The notes: a model not told the origin generated them from the sequence alone. 64,000 nt of DNA from Peribacillus sp. ACCC06369 (GCF_030348945.1 NZ_JAUCEN010000002.1:2046001-2110000), one strand, 5' to 3'. Positions 1-9,568 are shown, counted from the first letter of the stretch. Numbers and translations: made by a program.

Positions 1-94
1 AAATTTTTAGAAAACATTGACAATTACTTAAGATTCTCATAAAATGGTCATATATAATCATAGTTGGTCAAAAAAAATCATAAATGATCAATTA

Positions 95-108
95 TGAAAG
101 CGATTCCA
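95..108 (+). promoter_or_regulatory. candidate cre (CcpA) site
   Basis: TGAAAGCGATTCCA fits the relaxed cre consensus TGWAANCGNTNWCA with one mismatch. It lies about 85 bases before the sugar ABC operon, where catabolite repression would be expected. The preceding 60 bases carry TGGTCA twice plus a TGATCA, which may be sites for another regulator. No regulator gene for this operon is inside the window. Confidence 0.45.
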
Positions 109-190
109 AATGTAAAATGGGGAGGTGATACATTTTTTAACTAAGAATCTAACTCAATAACAGGCGAAATTCAAAAAACAGGAGGATTTT

Positions 191-1177
191 ATGAAAACTT
201 ATCTAAAATCGTCATTTATTCTGATTATCATGTTGTTTCTGGTTGTTTTGACTGCTTGTAGCGTAATTGATACAGGATCAGATTCACAATCAAACAGTAC
301 GAGAAGTGTTGAAAAAAATAAAAGTGACCAAAAATTAAAAATAGGGTTAACACTAGGAACGCTCTCTAATCCTTTCTTTGTTTCTATGTCAAAAGGAGCG
401 AAGGAAGCGACAAAAGAAATGGGGGCTGAGTTAATTACGGTGAGTGCAGACTATGATTTGGCGAAGCAAACTTCTCAAATTGAAGATTTCATTACAAAAG
501 AAGTTGATTTAATTCTATTAAATGCAGTCGATTCAAAAGGAATTGCTGCGGCAGTACAACAAGCCAAATCAGCGGGTATCCCGGTTATTGCAGTTGATGT
601 AGCTGCAGAAGGCGGAGTGGACAGTGTCGTTACATCTGACAATTACCAAGCAGGCAAAATTGCAGGTGAGTATATGATCAAACAATTAAAAGGGAAAGGA
701 AATATAGCAATAATTGAAGGACCACCGGTATCTGCAGTTACTGATCGTATAAATGGTTTTGAAGAAGCGATTAAGAAATCAGAGATTAAGGTGATTGCTA
801 AACAAAATGGAGAAGGAAATAGAGAAAAAGCGTTATCTGCAACAGAAAATATCTTGCAAGCACATTCGAAAGGCTCTATTGATGCAATTTTTGCTATTAA
901 TGATCCTGAAGCACTTGGAGTAAAGATTGCTCAAGAACAAGCAGAACGTGAGAAGGAATTTTTTATAGTGGGTGTAGATGGTGCTCCAGAAGCAGTCGAA
1001 GCTTTAAAAGAGAAAAAAAGTTTTACAGCTACTTCTGCACAGCATCCAGATGAGATGATGAGAAAAGCATTGGAAATTGGGAAAAATGTGTTGGATGGAA
1101 AGAAAGTAGACAAGTTAGTCAAAGTTCCTGTTGAATTAGTTACTCAAGAGAATGTGAACAACTATAAAGGTTGGTAA
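191..1177 (+). CDS. CUT2-type sugar ABC transporter, substrate-binding lipoprotein (RbsB/FrcB-like)
   Basis: Extracytoplasmic sugar-binding protein of the periplasmic-binding-protein-4 (ribose/galactose/fructose) type. A hydrophobic signal segment (residues 8-20) ends in the lipobox LTAC with Cys23 as the lipidated residue. The mature part shows the family's IGLTLGTLSNPFF opening strand and hinge segments typical of the fold, and 328 aa is a normal length. The start ATG follows AACAGGAGG at good spacing. It heads an operon with an ATPase and a permease, with a GH32 fructanase at the end, so fructose or another fructan-derived sugar is the likely ligand. The ligand is inferred from context only, and ribose cannot be excluded. 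Confidence 0.88.
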   Translation: MKTYLKSSFILIIMLFLVVLTACSVIDTGSDSQSNSTRSVEKNKSDQKLKIGLTLGTLSNPFFVSMSKGAKEATKEMGAELITVSADYDLAKQTSQIEDFITKEVDLILLNAVDSKGIAAAVQQAKSAGIPVIAVDVAAEGGVDSVVTSDNYQAGKIAGEYMIKQLKGKGNIAIIEGPPVSAVTDRINGFEEAIKKSEIKVIAKQNGEGNREKALSATENILQAHSKGSIDAIFAINDPEALGVKIAQEQAEREKEFFIVGVDGAPEAVEALKEKKSFTATSAQHPDEMMRKALEIGKNVLDGKKVDKLVKVPVELVTQENVNNYKGW

Positions 1178-1188
1178 TGAGATGCTGA

Positions 1189-1221
1189 ATAAGATCTTCC
1201 TTAGAAGATCTTATCTTTTTT
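1189..1221 (+). terminator. Rho-independent terminator/attenuator between binding protein and ATPase
   Basis: An 11-bp perfect stem (AAGATCTTC arm and its complement, 1189-1199 with 1204-1214), a 4-base loop and a run of T follow the binding-protein stop directly. Placed inside the operon, it would let the binding protein be made in excess of the ATPase and permease. Confidence 0.75.
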
Positions 1222-1252
1222 AAGAAATTAATTCATTAAGGGGGACAATAAT

Positions 1253-2818
1253 GTGAACAGTGTACAATTAATTGAGAATGATGTTGTTTCGGTATCTGAC
1301 TCTCCCACTCCCATTCTCAAAATGAAAGGGACCAGTAAGACATTTTCAGGAGTTACTGTTTTAAAAAATATTAATCTTGAACTCTATAAGGGGGAAGTTC
1401 ATGCATTAATGGGGGAGAATGGAGCAGGGAAATCTACTCTTATTAAAATATTATCAGGTATCTATCAGCCTGATGCAAATGGTGGCAGCATCATATATAA
1501 GAATAATTCTGTCACTTGGAGTGGTCCAGTGGAAGCTAGGAAACAAGGAATTAGTGTGATTCACCAAGAACTGAAGCTATCTCCAAATTTGACAATAAGT
1601 GAAAATATTTTAATGGGTACTAAATTTCCTGAAAATAAATTTGGCATGGTTAAATGGGATGATGTTTATCATAAAGCAAAAGAAATTTTACATTCAATGG
1701 GATCTGAATTAAATCCCAAAACGATAGTATCCACATTAAGTGTGGCACAGCAACAAGTTGTAGAAATTGCTCGTGCTCTTTCATATAAGGCAGACGTGTT
1801 AATTATGGATGAGCCGACCGCGTCGTTAACTGATAAAGAAATTGAAAAGTTATTTGAGATAATTGAGGATTTAAAAAAGAAAGGTGTTGCTATTGTTTAT
1901 ATCTCTCATCGAATGGATGAAATTTTTCGAATTTCAAACAGGTATACCGTTCTAAGAGATGGCGAGTGGATAAATAGTGGACCAATCAAGGAAACAAATC
2001 CTGAGCATCTTGTAAAGTTAATGGTCGGAAGAGAATTAAACTCCCTTTTTAAGAGGCACACAAAAGTAGCTACTTCTCGTGTCGATGACACGAAGCCCGC
2101 CCTCGAAATAAATGGAATATCTGATAAAAGGGTTGTGAAAAATGTTTCGTTTAAAATATATCCTGGAGAAATTGTAGGACTTGCTGGTCTCGTAGGGGCA
2201 GGTAGAACCGAATTAATTCGAACTATCTTTGGAGCTTCTCAAAAAACAGGTGGTGAAATTCTGGTTAATGGAGAAAAAGTGAATATTACCTCTCCGAATG
2301 ATGCAATCCGACATGGAATTGCCCATGTGCCGGAAAGTCGAAAGGAGCAAGGATTGTTTCTGAACATGAGTGTCAAAGAAAATATTATTATGAATGAATT
2401 AAAAAAATTTCGCAAAGCTGGTAAATTGAACTGGAAAGAAATTGGTCAAAAAGCAGATTACCTTATAAAAGAATTAGGAGTAAAGGTTTCTTCGTCTGAA
2501 CAGCTTGTTGCCAATTTAAGCGGTGGAAACCAGCAAAAGGTTGTCATCGCACGGTGGCTCTCGATTGGTCCAAAGGTGCTACTTCTCGATGAACCAACTA
2601 GAGGTGTGGACATTGGGGCAAAAACAGAGATTCATAAAATTGTATCAAAGTTAGCTGAAGCTGGATTGGCAGTGTTAGTAGTTTCCTCCGAGCTGCCTGA
2701 AATTTTGGGAATTAGTGATCGAATTCTAGTAATGCATGAAGGTAAATTACAAAGGCATTTAACAAGGCAAGAAGCAACACAAGAAAAAATCATGTTTTTT
2801 GCTACAGGGGGGCAATGA
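1253..2818 (+). CDS. CUT2-type sugar ABC transporter, tandem ATP-binding protein (RbsA/FrcA-like)
   Basis: Cytoplasmic ATPase of a monosaccharide importer, with two fused nucleotide-binding domains. Domain 1 has Walker A GENGAGKST (about residues 54-62), an LSVAQ signature and the Walker B segment LIMDEPTAS. Domain 2 has the degenerate P-loop GLVGAGRTE usual for this family, LSGGNQQK at about 421 and LLLDEPTRGVD. Length of 521 aa is normal. The start is GTG 1253 behind AAGGGGGAC; the ATG two bases earlier runs straight into a stop. The 3' end overlaps the permease start by 4 bases, indicating translational coupling. Confidence 0.92.
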   Translation: MNSVQLIENDVVSVSDSPTPILKMKGTSKTFSGVTVLKNINLELYKGEVHALMGENGAGKSTLIKILSGIYQPDANGGSIIYKNNSVTWSGPVEARKQGISVIHQELKLSPNLTISENILMGTKFPENKFGMVKWDDVYHKAKEILHSMGSELNPKTIVSTLSVAQQQVVEIARALSYKADVLIMDEPTASLTDKEIEKLFEIIEDLKKKGVAIVYISHRMDEIFRISNRYTVLRDGEWINSGPIKETNPEHLVKLMVGRELNSLFKRHTKVATSRVDDTKPALEINGISDKRVVKNVSFKIYPGEIVGLAGLVGAGRTELIRTIFGASQKTGGEILVNGEKVNITSPNDAIRHGIAHVPESRKEQGLFLNMSVKENIIMNELKKFRKAGKLNWKEIGQKADYLIKELGVKVSSSEQLVANLSGGNQQKVVIARWLSIGPKVLLLDEPTRGVDIGAKTEIHKIVSKLAEAGLAVLVVSSELPEILGISDRILVMHEGKLQRHLTRQEATQEKIMFFATGGQ

Positions 2819-3807
2819 AAATGAAAGCGAATACAACGGTTGTGACCACTGATAAAGCCCGATATGGAAAGGAAGCTCTACAAATTTGGAATCGCTTAGG
2901 AATGCTCATTATTTTAGTATTATTATGTGTTGTGCTGGCTTTTACTGCACCAAATTTCCTGGAGATGTCGAACTTGTTAAATGTACTTAAACAAGTGTCC
3001 ATAAATGGTGTACTGGCAGCTGGAATGACGCTTGTCATTTTAACAGGCGGAATTGATTTATCTGTAGGTGCCATTGTTGCTTTATCAGGTGTTGTTTCCG
3101 TAATGATTTCCCAAGCGGGAGTACATCCGTTGGTGTCAATCTCTGCTGGACTTTTAGTGGGGGCTTTCTTTGGACTTGTAAATGGATTTTTTACAGCAAA
3201 AACTAAATTGCCAGCCTTTATTGTCACCCTTGGAAGTTTCACATATGTAAGAGGGCTTGCATACGTGATTAGCGGTGGCTACCCTATTGTTGTGGAGTCA
3301 GATTTGTTTAAATTTTTAGGAGCTGGTCGGCTGTTTTTAATCCCCACTCCTATCTATATCATGGTTATTGTGTATATTGGTATGTTCTTTGTCTTGAAAT
3401 ATACTATGTTTGGTCGTCATGTATACGCAATTGGTGGAAGTGAGGAAGCGGCACGTCTTACAGGTATTAAAGTAGAGCGTACTTTAATGAAAGTTTATTC
3501 GTTAAGCGGGCTATTAGCGGGTCTTGCGGGTGTTGTTCTGGCAGGTCGATTATTTTCTGGACAGCCAACAGCAGGTTTAGGGTATGAACTTGATGCTATT
3601 GCCGCAGTAATATTAGGCGGCACGAGTTTAACGGGTGGTGTTGGGAGAATACAAGGGACCATTATAGGAGTTTTAATAATGGGTGTAATAAGCAATGGAC
3701 TAACGTTAATGGATGTTGGATATTACTGGCAACTCGTTGTTAAAGGCGGTGTGATCATTGCTGCTGTACTTATTGACCGATTAAGAAGCCAGTCTCAATC
3801 ATTATAA
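2815..3807 (+). CDS. CUT2-type sugar ABC transporter permease (RbsC/FrcC-like)
   Basis: Integral membrane permease of the ribose-type BPD-transp-2 family, 330 aa, with about eight to ten hydrophobic helices. It has the family segments GGIDLSVGA near residue 80 and the cytoplasmic EAARLTGIKV motif that contacts the ATPase. The start ATG overlaps the ATPase stop (ATGA) behind GGGGGGCA; ATG 2821 is an alternative. It forms the channel with the two genes before it. Substrate is inferred from the GH32 gene that follows after about 30 bases. Confidence 0.92.
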   Translation: MKMKANTTVVTTDKARYGKEALQIWNRLGMLIILVLLCVVLAFTAPNFLEMSNLLNVLKQVSINGVLAAGMTLVILTGGIDLSVGAIVALSGVVSVMISQAGVHPLVSISAGLLVGAFFGLVNGFFTAKTKLPAFIVTLGSFTYVRGLAYVISGGYPIVVESDLFKFLGAGRLFLIPTPIYIMVIVYIGMFFVLKYTMFGRHVYAIGGSEEAARLTGIKVERTLMKVYSLSGLLAGLAGVVLAGRLFSGQPTAGLGYELDAIAAVILGGTSLTGGVGRIQGTIIGVLIMGVISNGLTLMDVGYYWQLVVKGGVIIAAVLIDRLRSQSQSL

Positions 3808-3837
3808 AGTAAAACAAATTGCAAAGGTGTGAGGCCG

Positions 3838-6800
3838 TTGAAAAAAGCAATAGAAAAACTTTTAGCATGTGGTGTAATTTGTACTCTAGCATTAATCCTA
3901 GTTGTTCCGACATTTGCAGCCGATTCAAACTATTATAATGAAAGTAACCGAAATCAATTTCATTTTTCACCTGAAGCAAGTTGGATGAATGACCCGAATG
4001 GGATGGTCTATTATGATGGGGAATACCACCTTTTTTATCAAAACGATCCTTATAGTTCTAAATGGGGTCCTATGCATTGGGGACATGCGGTCAGTAAAGA
4101 CTTAGTTCACTGGGAGCATTTGCCTGTTGCTCTGTATCCAGATGAAAATGGAATGATATTCTCAGGAAGCGCAGTGATTGATTATAACAATACTGCAGGA
4201 TTTGGAAAAGAAGCAATGGTGGCGATTTTTACTCATGCTGATGGGGCAAAGCAAGTGCAAAGTCTTGCTTATAGCAATGATAAAGGAAGAACATGGAAAA
4301 AATATGAAGGGAACCCGGTTATGCCGAATCCTCCTATTTCAGATTGGCGGGATCCAAAGGTTTTTTGGCATGATCAATCAAAAAAGTGGGTGATGACGCT
4401 TGCAGCGAAAAACGATGTTATGATTTACACTTCACCCAATTTAAAGGACTGGAGCTACGGGAGTTCATTTGGTGTTGATCCGAAATCGGTGCAAGCCACA
4501 AGCCTAGATAAGGATGGATCAGTGTTATCCAAACAAACAGGCAGTGACTTTGTTTATGAAGCGGATATAAGTGTACGAGAAAAAAATGGTCGAAAGGGTT
4601 CCGGGGAACTGGTCTTTCGTTCTGATTCTACCTTAAAAAATGCTTATCTTGCTGGATTGGATGCCAAATCCGGGAAAGTGACTTTAAGCAAATTGGTTGA
4701 TGGAAAGAAAATCGTCCTTCAGGAAAAGAAAATTAAAGTGATGGATGAAGATTCAACTAAGTTGAGAGTGGAAACTAAAAAGGATTTCATAAAACTTTCT
4801 ATAGGAAACAAACCGGTTATAAAAATAACGGATAATTCGTATGAAAGTGGGAATTTTGGCTTATATAATAGAAATGCTGTTTCTGTTTTTAGGAATGTTT
4901 TCTTTAAAAATGCGACAAACTTTAAAACAAATATCCTTAGCTGGAAAGCTATAGATGGAAAATGGGAAAGTACGTTGGAAGGGAAGGTAGGGAATTCTAA
5001 AACAAACGGTAATTACGTATCTTCACAGGTTGGTGATCAATTTGGATATAGAGCGAACGTTATACTAAATGGGAAAAATGCGAGAGGTGGACTTCTTTTC
5101 AGAGCTGACAAAAACGGTGAAAATGGATACATTGCCCAATTGGATGCTGGGAAGGGTAAGGTTAGTCTTTTAAAAATTGAAAACGATAGACCTACTATCT
5201 TAGCTGAAAAATCCATAAGTATTGATTCAAATCAAGTTTATGATGTTTCTGTTTATACTAATGGCAGCAAGATAAAGGTATTGATAGATAATAAAGAAAT
5301 CATAGAACAGGTTGATACAACGTATGAGAGCGGGCATTTTGGTTTAACTGTCAGTAATTCAAATGTAACCTTTCAAGACGTGAATAAAGAAAATTACATT
5401 GTGGCAAAGGAACAAAATATTGCTAATCCTGATTTCGAGTCAGGAAGTCTAGAGGGATGGAACGTACTTGACGGTGATGCTTTTGGGGCAGCAAATGTTA
5501 CAAAAGCTACTTCTTATTGGGGTGGTTCATTCGGACAACAGAATAAATATCATTTATGGGGATATACAGCAGAAAAAGGTGATGATGCAACCGGTTCGAT
5601 TCGATCTTCCTATTTTACACTGGGGGGAAGCGGCGAAATTAATTTCTTGATTGGTGGGGGATATGATAAAAACCTTTATGTAGCGCTCGTCCGCGCCTCT
5701 GATAATAAGGAATTAATTCGTGCAGAAAACACCAAGTGGGCGGAGGATGAAAAGTATCGCCGTGTGACATGGGATGCTTCAAAATATATTGGAGAGACCG
5801 TCTATATGAAAGTGGTGGACAATAAAACTGGAGGTTGGGGACACATTAATGTGGACGATTTTCATGTATACAATCAGGGGTCACTGCCTATTGTTTTTGA
5901 CAATGATCCAACTAAGACTGATACACCATTCGTAGGTAAGCAAAAGGGCTTGATTAAAGAATGGGACTTTATAAATGGTGAATGGACAGAAGGGACACAA
6001 GGATCTTATAGCGGAGTGTGGGAATGTCCAGAATTAATTCAGGTGCCGGTTGAAGGGAATCCGAATAAGAAAAAGTGGGTGTTGTCTGTAAGTATAAATG
6101 ATGGAGCAGCAGCCGGGGGTTCAGGAATGCAATACTTTGTGGGTGACTTTGATGGAAAAAAATTCACGAATAATAATTCGTCAGACAAGGTTCTATGGAC
6201 GGATTATGGGGCAGACTTTTATGCAGGTGTGACATGGAGTAATACTGGGAATGAAGGCAACCCATTATGGTTGGGATGGATGAGTAACTGGCAATATGCG
6301 AACGACACCCCAACTTCCCCATGGAGAAGCTCAACCACTGTTCCACGTGAATTATCGTTAGTGCAGACAAAGAAGGGGTTACAATTGAAACAAACACCTG
6401 TACAACAATTATTAACCTTACGAGATAAAGGTCTTAAGTTAAGCAACCAATCTATTATCCCTGGTAAAAATCTATTGAAAAATATTAAGGGAGATACGTT
6501 AGAAATCGAAGCGGAATTTTCAGCAAATAAAGCAAGTGAAGTTGGATTTAAAGTAAGAAATGGTAATGGACAATATACGACCATTGGATACAACCCTAGC
6601 AATGAAACAGTGTTTATTGACCGAACCCATTCAGGATATGATTTTGGTCCAAATGTTAAAAAAATACATGAAGCCCCCGTACAAAATACAAATGGAAAAG
6701 TGAAATTGAAAGTTCTTCTAGATCGTTCGTCCGTCGAAGTGTTTGTTAATGAAGGGAAACAAGTGATAACTGATCAAATTTTCTCATCACCAGAGAATCA

Positions 6801-7374
6801 GGGTGTCGAACTTTATAGTCTTGGCGGTACTGCTCATTTACACTCTCTTGATATGTATACATTAAAAAGTATATGGGGAAGCAGTCCGATTGTTTCCAAT
6901 CTATCTGGATGGACTACAATCAATGGTGAATGGGGAGACACTAGGGAAGGGAAACAAGGCCGCAGCGATGCTGACAGCTTTATAGTTGCCTCTCAAACCG
7001 CAAGTGATTTCACATACAAAACCGAGGTGAAGGTATTAAACGAGGGAGCTGGAGCTCTTTTATTCCGAGCAGATGAAAAAGCCGAAAATGGTTATATAGC
7101 TACAGTGGATGTACGTAATGATATATTGAAATTGTTTAAAATTGTAGATGGGAAGATTGAAGTTCTACAGGAAGAACATATGGTACTTAATCCTAATCAA
7201 ACATACAAATTAAAAGTTACAGCAAAAGGCAGTATCATCCAAACTTATTTGGATGATAATCTGATCCTAGAAAAGTCTGATACGACTTTTAACAATGGGC
7301 GTGTAGGGTTAAATGTATGGAATTCAACTACTGTCTTTAATCATCTTTCTTTAGAGACACAAAATAAAAAATGA
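3838..7374 (+). CDS. secreted GH32 fructanase (levanase/inulinase type) with split catalytic domain
   Basis: Exported beta-fructosidase, about 1178 aa. Start TTG 3838 has AAGGTG eight bases upstream; GTG 3829 overlaps that site. A signal peptide ends near TFAAD. Numbered from the GTG, the nucleophile is Asp55 in WMNDPNG, the transition-state stabiliser Asp175 in WRDPK and the acid/base Glu732 in WECPEL. Asp55 to Asp175 is normal spacing, but Asp175 to Glu732 is 557 residues against about 52 in Thermotoga BfrA (D17, D138, E190). The insertion holds two related laminin-G/CBM66-like beta-sandwiches (about 216-360 and 361-520) and a third jelly-roll-like domain (about 525-690). The GH32 C-terminal sandwich with SSVEVFVNEG follows, then a last CBM66-like domain (about 1020-1181). 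It probably feeds fructose to the ABC importer upstream. Confidence 0.88.
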   Translation: MKKAIEKLLACGVICTLALILVVPTFAADSNYYNESNRNQFHFSPEASWMNDPNGMVYYDGEYHLFYQNDPYSSKWGPMHWGHAVSKDLVHWEHLPVALYPDENGMIFSGSAVIDYNNTAGFGKEAMVAIFTHADGAKQVQSLAYSNDKGRTWKKYEGNPVMPNPPISDWRDPKVFWHDQSKKWVMTLAAKNDVMIYTSPNLKDWSYGSSFGVDPKSVQATSLDKDGSVLSKQTGSDFVYEADISVREKNGRKGSGELVFRSDSTLKNAYLAGLDAKSGKVTLSKLVDGKKIVLQEKKIKVMDEDSTKLRVETKKDFIKLSIGNKPVIKITDNSYESGNFGLYNRNAVSVFRNVFFKNATNFKTNILSWKAIDGKWESTLEGKVGNSKTNGNYVSSQVGDQFGYRANVILNGKNARGGLLFRADKNGENGYIAQLDAGKGKVSLLKIENDRPTILAEKSISIDSNQVYDVSVYTNGSKIKVLIDNKEIIEQVDTTYESGHFGLTVSNSNVTFQDVNKENYIVAKEQNIANPDFESGSLEGWNVLDGDAFGAANVTKATSYWGGSFGQQNKYHLWGYTAEKGDDATGSIRSSYFTLGGSGEINFLIGGGYDKNLYVALVRASDNKELIRAENTKWAEDEKYRRVTWDASKYIGETVYMKVVDNKTGGWGHINVDDFHVYNQGSLPIVFDNDPTKTDTPFVGKQKGLIKEWDFINGEWTEGTQGSYSGVWECPELIQVPVEGNPNKKKWVLSVSINDGAAAGGSGMQYFVGDFDGKKFTNNNSSDKVLWTDYGADFYAGVTWSNTGNEGNPLWLGWMSNWQYANDTPTSPWRSSTTVPRELSLVQTKKGLQLKQTPVQQLLTLRDKGLKLSNQSIIPGKNLLKNIKGDTLEIEAEFSANKASEVGFKVRNGNGQYTTIGYNPSNETVFIDRTHSGYDFGPNVKKIHEAPVQNTNGKVKLKVLLDRSSVEVFVNEGKQVITDQIFSSPENQGVELYSLGGTAHLHSLDMYTLKSIWGSSPIVSNLSGWTTINGEWGDTREGKQGRSDADSFIVASQTASDFTYKTEVKVLNEGAGALLFRADEKAENGYIATVDVRNDILKLFKIVDGKIEVLQEEHMVLNPNQTYKLKVTAKGSIIQTYLDDNLILEKSDTTFNNGRVGLNVWNSTTVFNHLSLETQNKK

Positions 7375-7381
7375 TAAGTAA

Positions 7382-7413
7382 GGGCTGTTGGCATAGCCAG
7401 CAGCTCTTTTATC
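7382..7413 (+). terminator. Rho-independent terminator of the fructan operon
   Basis: GCTGTTGG pairs with CCAGCAGC around a short loop, followed by TCTTTTAT, a few bases after the GH32 stop. Confidence 0.75.
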
Positions 7414-7654
7414 ATGGAATATAAGCATTAGTACCGTTGATATAAGTACACGTTCACTAAGGGCGGCGTTTTACCCTGAAACATCCATTTTTAAGTACAA
7501 ACTAGTTTCAAGAACTTACAATTACTTTTACGAACGTTTTGAATGCTTCATTTTTATTCTTTAAAAAATAAGATTTCGGCAACCAACTGAAGTCATTAAT
7601 AATAATGTAAAGAAGTCCCCCTCAGCCATCCCGAAAATCATAAACAGAAGTCGT

Positions 7655-7896
7655 CGCATCTTCTCCAAAACCGGCACTCATCGGGTAAGTTTACGGCAAC
7701 CATTAATCGTATGACAAAAAGAGGTTCGAGCAGACTACGTCATTCTCTGTATCTTGCCGTACTATGCGGCATAAGAAGTTCAAGGAACAAAAAGCTTAAA
7801 GAATTCTATGATAAGAAAAAATCAGAAGGAAAACCGGCCAAAGTGTCAATCGTTGCCTGTATGAATAAGTTCTTAATTGGATTTACGCTCTATTAA
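7655..7896 (+). pseudogene. IS110-family transposase, C-terminal remnant
   Basis: The frame ending at 7896 reads TINRMTKRGSSRLRHSLYL and then KLKEFYDKKKSEGKPAK, matching the C-terminus of the intact IS110 transposase at 51600-52838. A neighbouring frame just upstream (about 7655-7680) still reads RIFSKTG, so a frameshift is present and the 5' three quarters are gone. The stretch 7414-7650 on its left shows no gene I can support. The stretch 7897-8080 holds only a 20-codon ORF (8020-8082) of no clear meaning. Confidence 0.7.
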
Positions 7897-8082
7897 AGAG
7901 ATAAGAAACGTTCCTAGATTTAGCCTAATTAACGGTTTTGTGAAACAGAGAAAAATCCTTCCAAAAGGGTTTTGGAGGGGTATTTGACGTGGCCAAAAAT
8001 AGTATATCATAAGGGAAATGAAAATTTTAGAGAAAGATATTGACATCCAATTAGCTGGTTTAGTTCAAGAAGGAGTATAAAA

Positions 8083-8130
8083 AAAGCCTGTATCAATGAT
8101 TATTCGGTAATCTAAGATACAGGCTTTATA
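8083..8130 (+). terminator. terminator-like hairpin
   Basis: AAAGCCTGTATC (8083-8094) pairs perfectly with GATACAGGCTTT (8115-8126), with A-rich and T-rich flanks, so it could work in both directions. No intact gene ends next to it now. Confidence 0.6.
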
Positions 8131-8217
8131 TTTAGGCAACTAATTGTTCTTATATATATTTAAAGAATATAGGCTTTTCAACTGGATAATTGGAAAGTAA
8201 CAACCAAAAGTATCACC

Positions 8218-8252
8218 AGCCTACATCCTTAATCGGGATGTAGGCTTTATTT
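8218..8252 (+). terminator. terminator-like hairpin
   Basis: AGCCTACATCC and GGATGTAGGCT form an 11-bp stem with a short loop, followed by TTATTT. It probably ended a gene since lost. The bases from here to 8420 show no ORF. Confidence 0.6.
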
Positions 8253-8423
8253 GTACTTTGTAATTCTAACTCAACTACACAATTGTACAATTACACAAAT
8301 TCATATTTTCTTCTTTATATTATAGATAGTCATTCTTGTTACCTGTTTTTTCAATTATATTTTTCACTGACTCATTTTCATTGAGCAAACGGATTATTTC
8401 ATTGGAACTACTTGTTCAATTAT

Positions 8424-8452
8424 TTGAATAATCTGAAAATTTTTGGTATAAT
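8424..8452 (+). promoter_or_regulatory. sigma-A promoter of the IDEAL-domain gene
   Basis: TTGAAT (8424-8429), a 17-base spacer and TATAAT (8447-8452), 28 bases before the start codon at 8481. Confidence 0.65.
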
Positions 8453-8480
8453 AGAAAAAAGGTTAAGGAGTTGGTTTCCT

Positions 8481-8690
8481 ATGGAAAAGAATTTGGCTAA
8501 TACACCACCACAACCTGAAATAAACGTCAAGGATTCTGAATTTGCTGAAATGGTGATAAACAAAGCCTTTCTTGATTTCCGAAAAGAGCAAATCCGAAAA
8601 GAGATTGACCAGTCATTACAGGATCAAAACAAAGAAGAATTCCTACGATTAACAGGAATTGAAAAACATTTCTTGAAATGTTGTTTATAA
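8481..8690 (+). CDS. small IDEAL-domain protein
   Basis: Cytoplasmic 69-aa protein. Residues from about 32 on (AFLDFRKEQIRKEIDQSLQ and onward through NKEEFLRLT) match the IDEAL domain of Bacillaceae, in which a helix carries the ID-x-AL-type core (here IDQSLQ) followed by an acidic -eeF--L helix. The start ATG 8481 has AAGGAG ten bases upstream and a consensus promoter; the frame runs open further upstream, but that part overlaps the promoter. Function is unknown in general; known relatives are small regulatory or adaptor-like proteins. It stands alone. Confidence 0.6.
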   Translation: MEKNLANTPPQPEINVKDSEFAEMVINKAFLDFRKEQIRKEIDQSLQDQNKEEFLRLTGIEKHFLKCCL

Positions 8691-8727
8691 AATGAACTTA
8701 ACATATTTGTAACTTTAAGAAGTACGC

Positions 8728-8765
8728 CAAACGCCAATCCCATATCTATAAGGGATTGGCGTTTG
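8728..8765 (+). terminator. perfect 14-bp hairpin
   Basis: CAAACGCCAATCCC (8728-8741) and its exact complement (8752-8765) with a 10-base loop. There is no strong T run, so it may be a terminator of the IDEAL gene or a leftover of the Tn3-type element that starts directly after it. Confidence 0.5.
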
Positions 8766-8766
8766 A

Positions 8767-9308
8767 GTGTTAATTGGATATGCACGTGTGTCGACGGGAT
8801 TACAAAATTTACATTTACAGATGGACTTACGCAATATGGCTGTTCCAAAATTTTTCATGATAAAATGAGTGGGGCAAAAAGACAGCGTTCTGGTTTAGAG
8901 GAAGCACTTCAGTATGCACGTGAAGGCGATACGATTGTAGTTTGGCGATAGGATCCATTAGGACGCAATATGCAAGAGTTAATTCAAATTGTGAATAACT
9001 TAAATGAACGTGGTGTGGGCTTCCACAGTCTACAAGAAAATTTAACAATGGAAAAAAGCAATGCCACTGGCCAATTGATGTTTCATTTGTTTGCGGAATT
9101 TGAACGTAATTTAATTGAGGAACGTTCGGCTGCCGGACTAGCTGCAGCTAGTGCACGTGGTCGTCTTGGTGGACGTCCTGAAAAATTTGGACCGAAAGAT
9201 ATTGAAATGATGAAGTCCCTAATTGAAAATGGTACACCGATTAAAGACGTCGCAGAAAAATGGGGCGTATCTCGAACAACGATTTATCGATATTTAGAAA
9301 AGCAGTAA
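8767..9308 (+). pseudogene. Tn3-type serine resolvase, broken by frameshift and nonsense
   Basis: A resolvase/invertase family site-specific recombinase. From GTG 8767 the frame reads MLIGYARVSTGLQN with the catalytic Ser at TCG 8791, then a frameshift near 8822 (about four bases missing) moves the reading to the frame GLTQYGCSKIFHDKMSGAKR. In that frame a TAG at 8949-8951 replaces the Leu expected in VVWRLDRLGRN. The rest is intact to the C-terminal helix-turn-helix (KDVAEKWGVSRTTIYRYL). It is therefore dead as one protein, although the part from 8970 could still be made as a fragment. A Tn3 TnpA tail at 53206-53312 shows such transposons have visited this genome. Confidence 0.85.
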
Positions 9309-9513
9309 TAATGAAGAAACCTGCTAATCTTCTCTTATGAAGGTAGCTGGGTTTTAAAGTTGCATGTGCAAAATGGCACTTAAAATAAGTGCAAATTATC
9401 GCCTAAAGTGACATCCTTTCAATCTACTTATCTCACTAATAGTTCCTTTTCCTCCATCACTTTTTTCTCTTATTCTCTTGTACCGGATAAGTCAATCCGG
9501 ACTTCTGTTCATA

Positions 9514-9545
9514 GAAAAAGCTGACTGTTGAAAGTCAGCTTTTTC
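9514..9545 (-). terminator. bidirectional Rho-independent terminator
   Basis: GAAAAAGCTGACT (9514-9526) pairs perfectly with 9533-9545 across a 6-base loop. It lies 24 bases past the stop of the minus-strand DUF456 gene. Between it and the resolvase remnant (9309-9513) I see no gene. Confidence 0.75.
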
Positions 9546-9568
9546 CTAATTTGGCCGTTGATAAGTAA

